Source: an uncultured Clostridia bacterium (GTDB lineage: Bacteria; Bacillota; Clostridia; TANB77; CAG-508). From it: 30,390 bases of DNA. How positions within the stretch are numbered: position 1 is the stretch's first letter; every line of letters starts with the position of its first letter. Location of the stretch: positions 1 to 30,390 of the forward strand of contig CALXAW010000002.1 in NCBI GenBank assembly GCA_944386375.1, given 5' to 3'. A model generated the notes under the pieces. The model saw only the letters and a list, made by a program, of their open reading frames with translations. It was not told where the DNA came from and searched no databases. The position numbers were made by a program, and so were the translations under genes. This document shows positions 21,835-30,306 of the stretch, one piece after another.

Positions 21835-22781
21835 TGAATATAGCATTCTTATTTCCTGGGCAAGGCTCACAAACTGTAGGAATGGGAAAAGATATTTACA
21901 AAAATTATGACGAGGTAAAAGAAATTTATAAAAAGGTAGAAGAATTAACAAATATTCCTATTTCTAAACTCTCTTTTGAAGGACCAGAAGAAATATTAAA
22001 CGAAACAAAAAATACTCAACTTGCAATATTAACAATGAGCTTAGCTATATTAGAGGTACTAAAAAACAATAATATTAATGCAAAAACTTCTGCAGGCTTA
22101 AGTTTAGGCGAATATTCTGCATTAATATATAGTGGAGCATTAGATTTTAAAGAAGGTATAAAATTAGTACAAAAAAGAGGAGAATATATGCAAAATTACT
22201 TGCCACAAGGTAATTGGAAAATGGCAGCAATACTAGGGTTAGAAGATGAGCAAGTAGAAGAAGTTTGCAAAAAAGTAACAAAAGGTTTTGTAGTTCCTGC
22301 AAATTATAACTGTAAAGGTCAAGTTGCTATTTCTGGAGAAGAAGAAGCAATATTAGAAGCAGAAAAAATAGCAAAAGAAATGGGCGCTAAAAAAGTAAGA
22401 ATATTAAATACAGCAGGCCCTTTCCATACAGAAAAATTAACAAAAAGTTCAGAATTATTGCAAAAAGAATTAGAAAATATAAATATACATAATTTTAATA
22501 TAGAAGTAATTAAAAACATAGATGGTACACCATATAACAAAACAGATAATGTAAAAGAAATTTTAGCAAAACATATTATAAGTCCTGTTAGATTTTCTAA
22601 AACAATAGAAAATATGCTAAAACAAGGTATAGATACTTTTGTAGAAATAGGACCTGGTAAAACATTATCTGGTTTTGTAAAACGAAGTGATGGCTTTAAT
22701 AGCAATATTAACATATTAACAATAAATAATTTAGAAAGTTTGCAAAATGCAATAAATTTTTTAAAGAAAGAAGGTAAGTAA
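21834..22781 (+). CDS. fabD: Malonyl-CoA:ACP transacylase
   Basis: 315 residues. FLFPGQGSQTVGMG at the N-terminus, nucleophile S90 in GLSLGEYSA (the usual His before Ser is Leu here), R115, and H198 in AGPFHTEKL complete the acyltransferase active site; a late VEIGPGKTLSGFVKR is typical. It moves malonyl from CoA to acyl carrier protein for chain extension. TAATG couples it to birA with a one-base overlap, and fabG follows after one base, showing tight translational coupling. Confidence 0.95.
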   Translation: MNIAFLFPGQGSQTVGMGKDIYKNYDEVKEIYKKVEELTNIPISKLSFEGPEEILNETKNTQLAILTMSLAILEVLKNNNINAKTSAGLSLGEYSALIYSGALDFKEGIKLVQKRGEYMQNYLPQGNWKMAAILGLEDEQVEEVCKKVTKGFVVPANYNCKGQVAISGEEEAILEAEKIAKEMGAKKVRILNTAGPFHTEKLTKSSELLQKELENINIHNFNIEVIKNIDGTPYNKTDNVKEILAKHIISPVRFSKTIENMLKQGIDTFVEIGPGKTLSGFVKRSDGFNSNINILTINNLESLQNAINFLKKEGK

Positions 22782-22782
22782 A

Positions 22783-23514
22783 TTGAGTAAAATAGCATTA
22801 ATAACAGGTGCCACAAGAGGTATTGGAAAAGAAATTGCCTTAACATTAGCACAAGAAGGGTATAATATAGCAATTAATTATAGAACAGAAAATGACGAGT
22901 TAAAAACAACTAAAAAAGAAATAGAAAATTTAAATGTAGAATGTTTAGCAGTTAAAGGAGATATTTCAAAATTTGAAGATACAGAAAACATAGTAAAACA
23001 AGTTATAGAAAAATTCGGAAAAATAGATGTTTTAGTAAATAATGCAGGTATAACAAAAGATATGTTACTTATGAGAATGAAACCAGAAGATTTTAAAAGT
23101 GTTATAGATGTAAATTTAATAGGAACTTTTAATATGACTAAAAATGTAATCTCACATATGACAAAAGCACGTTCTGGTAGAATAATAAATATATCTTCTG
23201 TTGTTGGAATATCAGGTAATGCTGGTCAAACAAACTATTCTGCTTCTAAAGCTGGAATAATAGGTTTTACCAAAAGCTTAGCAAAAGAAGTAGCATCTAG
23301 AAATATATTAGTAAATGCAGTAGCACCTGGTTTTATACAAACAAATATGACAGATGTGTTAAAAGAAGAAGTAAAAGAAGAAATAGCAAAAACTATTCCT
23401 TTAAAAAGAATGGGGACAACAAAAGATGTTGCAAATGTAGTTAAATTTTTGGTAAGTGAAGATAGTTCATATATTACCGGACAAGTGATAAATGTAAATG
23501 GAGGGATGATATAA
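22783..23514 (+). CDS. fabG: 3-oxoacyl-ACP reductase
   Basis: 243 residues starting at TTG 22783, one base after the fabD stop; an AAGGTAAG-like site lies inside the end of fabD. Short-chain dehydrogenase features: TGATRGIG nucleotide loop (8-15), NNAG (86-89), S138/S139, Y152 and K156, and the C-terminal GQVINVNGGM. It reduces 3-ketoacyl-ACP with NADPH, the first reduction of each elongation cycle. Confidence 0.95.
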   Translation: MSKIALITGATRGIGKEIALTLAQEGYNIAINYRTENDELKTTKKEIENLNVECLAVKGDISKFEDTENIVKQVIEKFGKIDVLVNNAGITKDMLLMRMKPEDFKSVIDVNLIGTFNMTKNVISHMTKARSGRIINISSVVGISGNAGQTNYSASKAGIIGFTKSLAKEVASRNILVNAVAPGFIQTNMTDVLKEEVKEEIAKTIPLKRMGTTKDVANVVKFLVSEDSSYITGQVINVNGGMI

Positions 23515-23516
23515 AA

Positions 23517-24749
23517 ATGGAAAAAAGAGTTGTAATAACTGGATTAGGAGCAATAACTCCAATAGGAAATACAGCTAATGAAACTTGGGATGGAATTAAA
23601 AACAAAAAATGCGGAATTGATAAAATAACTGCTTTTGATACAGAAAATTTTAAAACAAAATTAGCAGCAGAAGTAAAAGATTATAACCCATTAAATTACT
23701 TTGAACAAAAACAAACTAAAAGACTAGATAGATGTACACAGTTTGCATTAATTAGTGCAAGAGAAGCCTTTAAAGATAGTGGCATAACTACAGAAAATAC
23801 AAATTTTGATAGAGTAGGAATTTTTATTGCCACAGGAATAGGAGGGCTTATTACAATACAAGAACAAAGTACAATAAATGCCCAAAAAGGAAATAAAAGA
23901 ATTTCTCCAATGTTTATACCTATGGCAATATGTAATATGCCAGCTGGAAATGTAGCAATAGACCTTGGTCTAAAAGGTGAATCTGTATGTCATGTTACAG
24001 CTTGTAGCTCTTCTACACATGCAATTGGAGAAGCATATAGAACAATAAAAGCAGGGTATGAAGATGTAATTTTAGCAGGTGGAACAGAAGCAGCTATATG
24101 CGAAATAGGAATAGCAGGTTTTGAAAATATGAAGGCATTATCATATGCAACAGATAAAAATAGAGCAAGCATACCTTTTGACAAAGAAAGAAATGGCTTT
24201 GTTATGGGCGAAGGTTCTGGAACTCTTGTTTTAGAAGAATTAGAACATGCTAAAAAAAGAGGAGCAAAAATATATGCAGAGGTTATAGGTTATGGTGCAA
24301 CATCAGATGCATATCATATAACTTCACCAGAGCCAGAAGGAAATGGCGGAGCAAAAGCAATGATAAGGGCAATAGAAGATGCCAAAATAAAACCAGAAGA
24401 TATAGATTATATAAATGCACATGGTACATCTACAAGTTTAAATGACTCTATAGAAACAATGGCAATTAAAAAAGCTTTAGGAAGTGCAAGTAGCAAAGTA
24501 ATGGTAAGTTCAACTAAAGGTAATACAGGTCACTTATTAGGTGCTGCAGGAGCAATAGAAGCTATTATTTCTACAAAAGCCATTGAAGAAGAAATTGTAC
24601 CACCAACAATAAATTATAAAGAAAAAGATGAAGAATGCAACTTAGATATTGTGCCAAATGAACTAAGAAAAGAAAATATAAATATAGTGATGTCAAATTC
24701 ACTTGGCTTTGGCGGACACAATGCTAGTATTATTTTAAAAAAATTTTAA
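23517..24749 (+). CDS. fabF: 3-oxoacyl-ACP synthase II
   Basis: 410 residues of the thiolase fold. The catalytic triad is C163 (VTACSSSTHAIG), H302 (NAHGTSTSLND) and H339 (GNTGHLLGAAGA); the C-terminus has SNSLGFGGHNAS. It condenses malonyl-ACP with a growing acyl-ACP. The Cys-His-His triad fits FabF/FabB, whereas FabH uses Cys-His-Asn. It starts 3 bases after fabG. Confidence 0.95.
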   Translation: MEKRVVITGLGAITPIGNTANETWDGIKNKKCGIDKITAFDTENFKTKLAAEVKDYNPLNYFEQKQTKRLDRCTQFALISAREAFKDSGITTENTNFDRVGIFIATGIGGLITIQEQSTINAQKGNKRISPMFIPMAICNMPAGNVAIDLGLKGESVCHVTACSSSTHAIGEAYRTIKAGYEDVILAGGTEAAICEIGIAGFENMKALSYATDKNRASIPFDKERNGFVMGEGSGTLVLEELEHAKKRGAKIYAEVIGYGATSDAYHITSPEPEGNGGAKAMIRAIEDAKIKPEDIDYINAHGTSTSLNDSIETMAIKKALGSASSKVMVSSTKGNTGHLLGAAGAIEAIISTKAIEEEIVPPTINYKEKDEECNLDIVPNELRKENINIVMSNSLGFGGHNASIILKKF

Positions 24750-24764
24750 GAAAGGAAGATAAAA

Positions 24765-25211
24765 ATGGAATTAGAAACAATAAAAACTCTAATAGAACAA
24801 ATGAGTAATTCAAAATTATCTGCATTAGATATAGACTTACCAGATGGAACAAAATTACATATGAAAAAAGAAAATAACCAAGCTATAAATATACAAGCTC
24901 CACATGTAATAAACGAAAAATTAGAAGTAGCAAAATTAGAAAATGTTGAACCACCAAAAGAGCCAAAAAGAGAAAATGCAAAAATAATAAAATCACCAAT
25001 GGTAGGAACATTTTACTCTAAACCATCTCCTACATCAGAACCATTTGTAAGAGTAGGAACAAGCATAAAAAAAGGAGATACAGTTTGTATAATAGAAGCT
25101 ATGAAATTAATGAATGAGCTAGATTCAGAATTTGATGGTGTAATTAAAGAAATATTGGTAGAAGATGGCGAACCAGTTGACTATGGAAAAGAATTATTTA
25201 TTATAGAATAA
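24765..25211 (+). CDS. accB: Acetyl-CoA carboxylase biotin carboxyl carrier protein
   Basis: 148 residues. An N-terminal helical segment (1-35) is followed by a Pro/Lys/Glu-rich flexible linker (about 36-72) and the biotinyl domain with K114 in the EAMKLMNEL motif; the PTSEPFVRVG thumb typical of bacterial AccB is present. BirA from the same operon should biotinylate K114; AccC then carboxylates the biotin and AccAD transfers the carboxyl to acetyl-CoA. AAAGGAAG lies before the ATG. Confidence 0.95.
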   Translation: MELETIKTLIEQMSNSKLSALDIDLPDGTKLHMKKENNQAINIQAPHVINEKLEVAKLENVEPPKEPKRENAKIIKSPMVGTFYSKPSPTSEPFVRVGTSIKKGDTVCIIEAMKLMNELDSEFDGVIKEILVEDGEPVDYGKELFIIE

Positions 25212-25227
25212 TTATGGAGGAATAAAA

Positions 25228-25656
25228 ATGTTAGATATTAATGAAATTATGAATATAATACCACAAAGAGCACCTTTTTTAATGATAGACAAAGTAGAAG
25301 AATATGTACCTGGTAAGAGTTGTATAGCATATAAAAATGTATGTATAAATGAGCCACATTTTCAAGGCCATTTTCCATATAAACCTATAATGCCAGGAGT
25401 GCTAATTGTAGAAGCATTAGCACAAGCAGGTGCAGTGGCAATACTTTCGTTAGAAGAAAATAAAGGGAAAAATGCACTATTTGCAGGAATTGATAAATTA
25501 AAATTTAAAACACCAGTACTTCCAGGAGATGTACTAAAACTAGAAGTAAACATTATTAAACAAAAAGGACCAATCGGAGTAGGAGAAGCTGTAGCAACAG
25601 TAAATGGCAAGGTAGCAGCTAAGGGTGAGCTTACTTTTGCTATAGTAGATAAATAG
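25228..25656 (+). CDS. fabZ: 3-hydroxyacyl-ACP dehydratase
   Basis: 142 residues with the hot-dog fold signature: IPQRAPFLMIDKV, catalytic H48 in QGHFPYKPIMPGV and E62 in VEALAQAGAV. It removes water from 3-hydroxyacyl-ACP in each cycle. Whether it also isomerises to make unsaturated chains (as FabZ1 of enterococci does) cannot be decided from the sequence. GGAGG precedes the ATG by about 8 bases. Confidence 0.95.
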   Translation: MLDINEIMNIIPQRAPFLMIDKVEEYVPGKSCIAYKNVCINEPHFQGHFPYKPIMPGVLIVEALAQAGAVAILSLEENKGKNALFAGIDKLKFKTPVLPGDVLKLEVNIIKQKGPIGVGEAVATVNGKVAAKGELTFAIVDK

Positions 25657-25660
25657 AAGA

Positions 25661-25711
25661 GTTGCAAAATAATTAATTTTAATACACTTAAAAATATAAT
25701 TATCTTGCAAC
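25661..25711. other. Hairpin between fabZ and accC
   Basis: GTTGCAA-A-ATAATTA (25661-25675) is complementary to 25697-25711 with one mismatch around a 21-base loop. It lies inside the operon in its longest gap and has no U-run, so it could be an mRNA processing or stability element. Confidence 0.5.
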
Positions 25712-25726
25712 GGAAAGGAAAAAGAA

Positions 25727-27064
25727 GTGAATAAAATATTAATAGCAAACAGAGGCGAAATAGCAATACGAATAATAAGAGCCTGTAAAGAAATGAATAT
25801 AAGAACTGTTGCAGTATATTCAGAGATTGACAAAGACGCATTACATACAAAATTGGCAGATGAAGCAATTTGTATTGGACCTGCAAATGCAACTAAAAGT
25901 TATTTAAATATTAAAAACATAATAGAAGCTGCATATATAACAAAAGCAGATAGTATACACCCAGGTTTTGGCTTTTTATCTGAAAATGCTCATTTTGCTA
26001 AAATATGTGAAGAATCTAATATTAAATTTATAGGTCCAAAAGCAGAAGTAATAGACTTACTTGGAAATAAATCTAATGCTAAAGAAATAATGAAAAAAAA
26101 CGGTGTACCTGTTATACCAGGTTCAGATGGATCTATAAAAGGAATAAAAGAAGCTAAAAAAATTGCAGAGCAAATAGGATATCCTGTAATGATAAAAGCA
26201 GCAGCAGGCGGAGGCGGAAAGGGTATTCGTATAGCACATAATAGTATAGAACTTGAAAACAATTATAATATTGTAAAACAAGAAGCAAAAAACGCATTTA
26301 ATGATGATGAAATATATATAGAAAAATTTGTGCAAAATCCAAGACATGTAGAAATTCAAATTTTAGCAGATGAACATGGAAATATTATTCATTTAGGAGA
26401 AAGGGATTGTTCAATACAAAGAAACAACCAAAAAATTATAGAAGAAACACCATCTACAGCCATTGACGACAAATTAAGAAACAAAATGGGAGAGGCAGCA
26501 GTAAAAGCAGCAAAAGCTGTTGGATATACAAGTTGCGGAACTGTTGAGTTTTTAGTAGATAAAGATAAAAATTTTTATTTTATGGAAATGAATACTAGAA
26601 TACAAGTAGAGCACCCTATAACAGAAATGAGAACAGGTTTAGATATAGTAAAAAGACAAATTAAAATAGCAGCAGGAGAAGAGCTAGATATAAAACAAAA
26701 AGATGTAACTTTTAAAGGACATTCTATAGAATGTAGAATAAATGCAGAAAATCCAGCCAAAAAATTTATGCCATGCCCAGGAAAAATAACTGGTCTTAAT
26801 CTACCAGGAGGACATGGTGTTAGGGTAGATACAGCAATATACGAAGGTTACACAATACCACCAACTTATGACTCTATGATTGCTAAAATAATAGTTTTAG
26901 GTACTACTAGAAATGAGGCAATAGCAAAAATGAAAAGAGCTTTAGAAGAATTAGTAATAGAAGGTGTAGAAACAAATAGAGACTTTTTATTTGATATAAT
27001 AACAGATACAGATTTTATTAGAGGAGAGTTTGACACATCCTTTATAAATAAAAAGATAAATTAA
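25727..27064 (+). CDS. accC: Acetyl-CoA carboxylase, biotin carboxylase subunit
   Basis: 445 residues starting at GTG 25727 with AAAGGAAA upstream. It has the biotin carboxylase N-terminal domain (ILIANRGEIAIRIIRA), HPGFGFLSENA, an ATP-grasp domain with K115, K157 and the glycine loop at 161-166, and the catalytic FMEMNTRIQVEHPITE around 285-300, then the C-terminal domain with CRINAENP. It carboxylates biotin on AccB with ATP and bicarbonate. Confidence 0.96.
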   Translation: MNKILIANRGEIAIRIIRACKEMNIRTVAVYSEIDKDALHTKLADEAICIGPANATKSYLNIKNIIEAAYITKADSIHPGFGFLSENAHFAKICEESNIKFIGPKAEVIDLLGNKSNAKEIMKKNGVPVIPGSDGSIKGIKEAKKIAEQIGYPVMIKAAAGGGGKGIRIAHNSIELENNYNIVKQEAKNAFNDDEIYIEKFVQNPRHVEIQILADEHGNIIHLGERDCSIQRNNQKIIEETPSTAIDDKLRNKMGEAAVKAAKAVGYTSCGTVEFLVDKDKNFYFMEMNTRIQVEHPITEMRTGLDIVKRQIKIAAGEELDIKQKDVTFKGHSIECRINAENPAKKFMPCPGKITGLNLPGGHGVRVDTAIYEGYTIPPTYDSMIAKIIVLGTTRNEAIAKMKRALEELVIEGVETNRDFLFDIITDTDFIRGEFDTSFINKKIN

Positions 27065-27077
27065 AGAGGTATAAAAT

Positions 27078-27929
27078 ATGATTGTTGATAAAATAAAAAA
27101 ACGCGAATTACCGCAAAAAAACAAAAAAACAAATATAGATATACCAATAGGTAAATGGGTTAAATGTACTAAATGTAAAGAAATTATATATAGAGAACAT
27201 TTGCGTTCTAATTTAAATATATGCCCTAATTGTGGGCATTACTTTAGAATGCATATTAATAAAAGGCTAGAATTAATTACAGATGAGGGTACATATAAAA
27301 AATTTGATTTAAATATAGAAACAACCAATCCATTAAATATAGAAGAATACCCAAAAAAAATGAAAGCATTAAGAGAAAAAACAGACCTTCCAGAAGCCGT
27401 AACAGCAGGTACTGCAAAAATAAATGGAGAAGATGTAGTATTATGTATTATGGATAGTGGTTTTTTAATGGGAAGTATGGGTGTTGTTGTTGGAGAAAAA
27501 ATAACATATGCAATAGAGCAAGCAATAAAACTAAAATTACCAATTATAATCTTCTCTGTTTCTGGTGGTGCACGAATGCAAGAAGGAATAATGTCATTAA
27601 TGCAAATGGCTAAAACATCTGCTGCAATAGCAAAATTAAACAAAGAAGGATTATTGTATATATCTGTACTTACAGACCCAACATATGGAGGTGTTACAGC
27701 ATCATTTGCAAGCTTAGGAGATATAATTTTATCAGAGCCAGAAGCAATGATAGGCTTTGCAGGACCAAGAGTAATAGAACAAACAATAAAACAGGAACTT
27801 CCAGAGGGATTTCAAACAGCAGAATTTTTATTAGAACATGGTTTTATAGATAAAATAGTTGAACGTAAAGATATGAAAAACTTTTTACATAAATTAATAG
27901 TTATGCATAAAAAGAAAGGAAGTGAATAA
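27078..27929 (+). CDS. accD: Acetyl-CoA carboxylase, carboxyltransferase subunit beta
   Basis: 283 residues. A zinc ribbon is formed by C30, C33, C49 and C52 at the N-terminus, preceded by a basic stretch. The crotonase-like core follows with MDSGFLMGSMGVVVGEKI, SGGARMQEGIMSLMQMAKT and a PTYGGVTASFA segment. It pairs with AccA, which starts 3 bases downstream, to transfer the carboxyl group from biotin to acetyl-CoA. Confidence 0.95.
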   Translation: MIVDKIKKRELPQKNKKTNIDIPIGKWVKCTKCKEIIYREHLRSNLNICPNCGHYFRMHINKRLELITDEGTYKKFDLNIETTNPLNIEEYPKKMKALREKTDLPEAVTAGTAKINGEDVVLCIMDSGFLMGSMGVVVGEKITYAIEQAIKLKLPIIIFSVSGGARMQEGIMSLMQMAKTSAAIAKLNKEGLLYISVLTDPTYGGVTASFASLGDIILSEPEAMIGFAGPRVIEQTIKQELPEGFQTAEFLLEHGFIDKIVERKDMKNFLHKLIVMHKKKGSE

Positions 27930-27931
27930 AG

Positions 27932-28741
27932 TTGGCAAATAAAATCACTGCATGGGATAGAGTAACAATGGCAAGAGACTTAAATAGACCAACAGCTTTA
28001 GATTATATAGAAAATATATTTGACGATTTTATAGAGCTTCATGGAGATAGACTGTCAAAAGACGATAAATCAATAGTATGTGGCTTAGCCACATTAAATA
28101 ATCAAACATATACAATAATAGCAGAACAAAAAGGCAGAAATACCAAAGAAAACATAGAAAGAAATTTTGGTATGCCAAACCCAGAAAGTTACAGAAAAGC
28201 ATTACGCTTTATGAAACAAGCAGAAAAGTTTAAGAGACCAATTATTACTTTTGTAGATACAAAAGGAGCATATCCAGGAATAGAAGCAGAAGAAAGAGGC
28301 CAAGGAGAAGCTATTGCAAGAAACTTAATGGAAATGTCACAACTAAAAGTTCCAATAATAGTATTTGTAATTGGCGAAGGCTCTAGTGGAGGAGCTTTAG
28401 CTATTGCCGTTGGTGACCATATTGTAATGTTAGAAAATGCCATTTATTCAATATTATCTCCAGAAGGATTTGCAAGTATATTGTGGAAAGATGGTAGTAG
28501 AGCAAAAGAAGCAGCAGAAATAATGAAACTTACTGCAAAAGACTTATATGACTTTAATGTAATAGATAAAATTATAAATGAGCCAAAAGGCGGGGCACAA
28601 AATGACTTAAAAAAAGTGTCTGAAGATATAAAAAAAGAAATTTTAGTATCAACAAAAAAATTAACAAAAATAAAAGAGGAAGAATTGGTAGAATTACGTT
28701 ATAAAAAATTTAGAAATATGGGAGAGTATATAACTCTTTAA
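27932..28741 (+). CDS. accA: Acetyl-CoA carboxylase, carboxyltransferase subunit alpha
   Basis: 269 residues from TTG 27932; GGAAGTG inside the end of accD serves as ribosome binding site. Family signatures are the N-terminal AWDRVTMARDLNRPTALDYI, the ELHGDR segment, QKGRNTKENIERNFGMPNPESYRKA, TFVDTKGAYPGIEAEERGQ, and the oxyanion loop GEGSSGGALAIAVGD, with SPEGFASILWKD later. It is the alpha partner of AccD and shorter than the E. coli protein (319), as in many Firmicutes. Confidence 0.95.
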   Translation: MANKITAWDRVTMARDLNRPTALDYIENIFDDFIELHGDRLSKDDKSIVCGLATLNNQTYTIIAEQKGRNTKENIERNFGMPNPESYRKALRFMKQAEKFKRPIITFVDTKGAYPGIEAEERGQGEAIARNLMEMSQLKVPIIVFVIGEGSSGGALAIAVGDHIVMLENAIYSILSPEGFASILWKDGSRAKEAAEIMKLTAKDLYDFNVIDKIINEPKGGAQNDLKKVSEDIKKEILVSTKKLTKIKEEELVELRYKKFRNMGEYITL

Positions 28742-28763
28742 AATATATAATGGAGGTAAAACG

Positions 28764-29534
28764 ATGTTATTAAAAGATAAAAAAATATTAATTATGGGAA
28801 TACGCAATAAATGGAGTATAGCATATGGTATAGCAGAATCTGCTTATAAAAATGGAGCAAAATTAATTTTTACATATGTAGGAGAAAACAATAAAAGCAA
28901 AATAGAAGAACTAACAAAAGAATTTGAAGGAAGTAAAATATATGCATTAGATGATGCATCACAAGACGAATTAGTAAAAGAAGTTTTTACAAAAATAAAA
29001 GAAGAAAATGGCAAAATAGATGGTTTAGTACATGCAATAGCACATGCTAATACAGAAGATTTACATCATGACTTTATATATACAAGTAAAGAAGGTTTTA
29101 GTCATGCAAATGATGTAAGTGCATATTCATTTGTTTTAGCAGCTAGAATGGCAAAAGAACTAGATATGTTAAACGAAAATGCAAGTTTAGTTACATTAAC
29201 ATATCATGGTTCTACAAAAGTTTTAGAAGGTTATAATGTCATGGGAGTTGCGAAAGCAGCATTAGAATCAAGTGTTAGATATTTAGCTGAAAACCTTGGT
29301 AAAGAAGGCATTCGTGTAAACGCATTGTCAAGTGGACCTATTAAAACATTGTCTGCAAAGGGAATAAAAGATTTTAACTCTATTTTAACTATTGTAGAAG
29401 AAAAAGCACCATTACACAAAAATGTTACAACTATTCAAGTTGGCAATGTTGCAACATTTTTATTAAGTACAATGTCAGAAGCAATTACAGGCCAAGTAAT
29501 ATATGCTGATAATGGTTATAATATAATGGGGTAA
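28764..29534 (+). CDS. fabI: Enoyl-ACP reductase (NADH), FabI type
   Basis: 256 residues. An atypical short-chain dehydrogenase with the FabI nucleotide motif MGIRNKWSIAYGIA, active-site Y147 and Y157 with K164 (Y-x6-K spacing, YNVMGVAK), SSGPIKTLSAKGI, and GQVIYADNGYNIMG at the end. It carries out the last reduction of each fatty-acid cycle. Clostridial operons often use the flavoprotein FabK instead, encoded near the start of the cluster; here FabI closes the operon. GGAGG is well placed before the ATG. Confidence 0.93.
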   Translation: MLLKDKKILIMGIRNKWSIAYGIAESAYKNGAKLIFTYVGENNKSKIEELTKEFEGSKIYALDDASQDELVKEVFTKIKEENGKIDGLVHAIAHANTEDLHHDFIYTSKEGFSHANDVSAYSFVLAARMAKELDMLNENASLVTLTYHGSTKVLEGYNVMGVAKAALESSVRYLAENLGKEGIRVNALSSGPIKTLSAKGIKDFNSILTIVEEKAPLHKNVTTIQVGNVATFLLSTMSEAITGQVIYADNGYNIMG

Positions 29535-29542
29535 TGACTGAC

Positions 29543-29607
29543 TTTATATCAGTTTAGAATTATACTAATTAGAATCAGACTAAAAATTATATATAAATCT
29601 TTTTTTG
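29543..29607 (+). terminator. Possible AT-rich terminator after fabI
   Basis: TTTATAT and TTTAG (29543-29557) can pair with CTAAA and ATATAAA (29580-29597), followed by a long T-run. The stem is weak and interrupted, but position and T-run fit the end of the operon. Confidence 0.35.
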
Positions 29608-29610
29608 TTT

Positions 29611-29644
29611 TTTTGTAGACTTTCGTAGAATTTTGTAGTATAAT
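29611..29644 (+). promoter_or_regulatory. Promoter with three 10-bp tandem repeats
   Basis: TATAAT at 29639-29644 with TAGACT at 29616-29621 as a poor -35 box, 17 bases apart. The 30 bases before it are TTTTGTAGAC, TTTCGTAGAA and TTTTGTAGTA, one per helical turn, suggesting activator or repressor sites on one face of the DNA. Confidence 0.5.
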
Positions 29645-29674
29645 GTGCTTATCAACATTTAAGGAGGGTCTAAA

Positions 29675-30226
29675 ATGAAAACTAAAAGACCTTTTGTAGT
29701 GGAATTTTCTGGGTTACCTAAGTCAGAAAAAGATGTTGTGTTGAAAGAAATAGCAAAGTGGTGCCGGAACAATGGAAGAAGAGTACTTACTATCCCAGAA
29801 CTTGTAGAAAAACCTGTACCAGAAGATGTTAAAAATAGAGGCTCTATAACTGTTTTATGGTCTGCTATGGCTGCATTACAAAAGCTCTTAGAGCTTAAGT
29901 ATGTAAAAAATGCAGATTGTATTTTAATAGCTAATGGTTATTACCATAACCTCTTTTTAACAGAAGTGGCTACTGCAGACAATGTAGAACATTATGATAA
30001 AACAACAGGTTTTATTAAAAACCTGCATCAAATGTATGGCTTAAAGCCAGATCTATATTATGTAGTAGATGAGCCAGAAAAGCCTAGTGATATTCCAGAA
30101 AAATTACAAAGTCAGTTCGAAGACTTTTATAATTCTGTAGAACCTCGCTATGTGCTTGATGCATCAGGCTTAACTGCAAAGCAAATGGCTAAGTATATCT
30201 TCATTTCGCTTACTACTTATCTATAA
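29675..30226 (+). CDS. Thymidylate-kinase-like P-loop protein with lost nucleotide motifs
   Basis: 183 residues with AAGGAGGG ideally placed before the ATG. The N-terminus VVEFSGLPKSEKDVVLKEIAKW aligns by eye with P-loop kinases of the EFSGxPxxGKST kind, but the loop reads GLPKSEKD, lacking the second Gly and the Ser/Thr after Lys. Where relatives have a Walker-B-like DRG, this protein has ANGYYHN. The fold therefore seems kept while ATP binding is probably lost or changed. The rest is helical with YYVVDEPEKP and YVLDASG strands. Codon use is less A-biased than in the operon before it. Single gene with own promoter and terminator; function unknown. Confidence 0.65.
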   Translation: MKTKRPFVVEFSGLPKSEKDVVLKEIAKWCRNNGRRVLTIPELVEKPVPEDVKNRGSITVLWSAMAALQKLLELKYVKNADCILIANGYYHNLFLTEVATADNVEHYDKTTGFIKNLHQMYGLKPDLYYVVDEPEKPSDIPEKLQSQFEDFYNSVEPRYVLDASGLTAKQMAKYIFISLTTYL

Positions 30227-30237
30227 TGTTTCAACAC

Positions 30238-30267
30238 AAAAAAGAGGGCTCTATTGCTCTCTTTTTT
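30238..30267 (+). terminator. Intrinsic terminator
   Basis: AAAAAAGAGGGC (30238-30249) pairs with GCTCTCTTTTTT (30256-30267) with one wobble around a 6-base loop; the 3' arm supplies the U-run. It lies 12 bases after the stop at 30226. Confidence 0.85.
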
Positions 30268-30306
30268 GTTATACAATAGGAAAGTATGACTTTCCTATAA
30301 TATAAC
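30268..30306. repeat. 39-nt palindromic repeat, complete copy, with GCTCC-like module
   Basis: GTTATACAATAGGAAAGT and ACTTTCCTATAATATAAC flank a central ATG. It begins directly after the terminator and is followed by AGCCGCTACGCTCTAATGTT, similar to the start of the module at 19341. Confidence 0.75.

Noticed and set aside
25362..25892. 176-codon open frame on the - strand across fabZ and accC
   Set aside because: Leu-rich shadow of two conserved genes; no start signal and no family resemblance.
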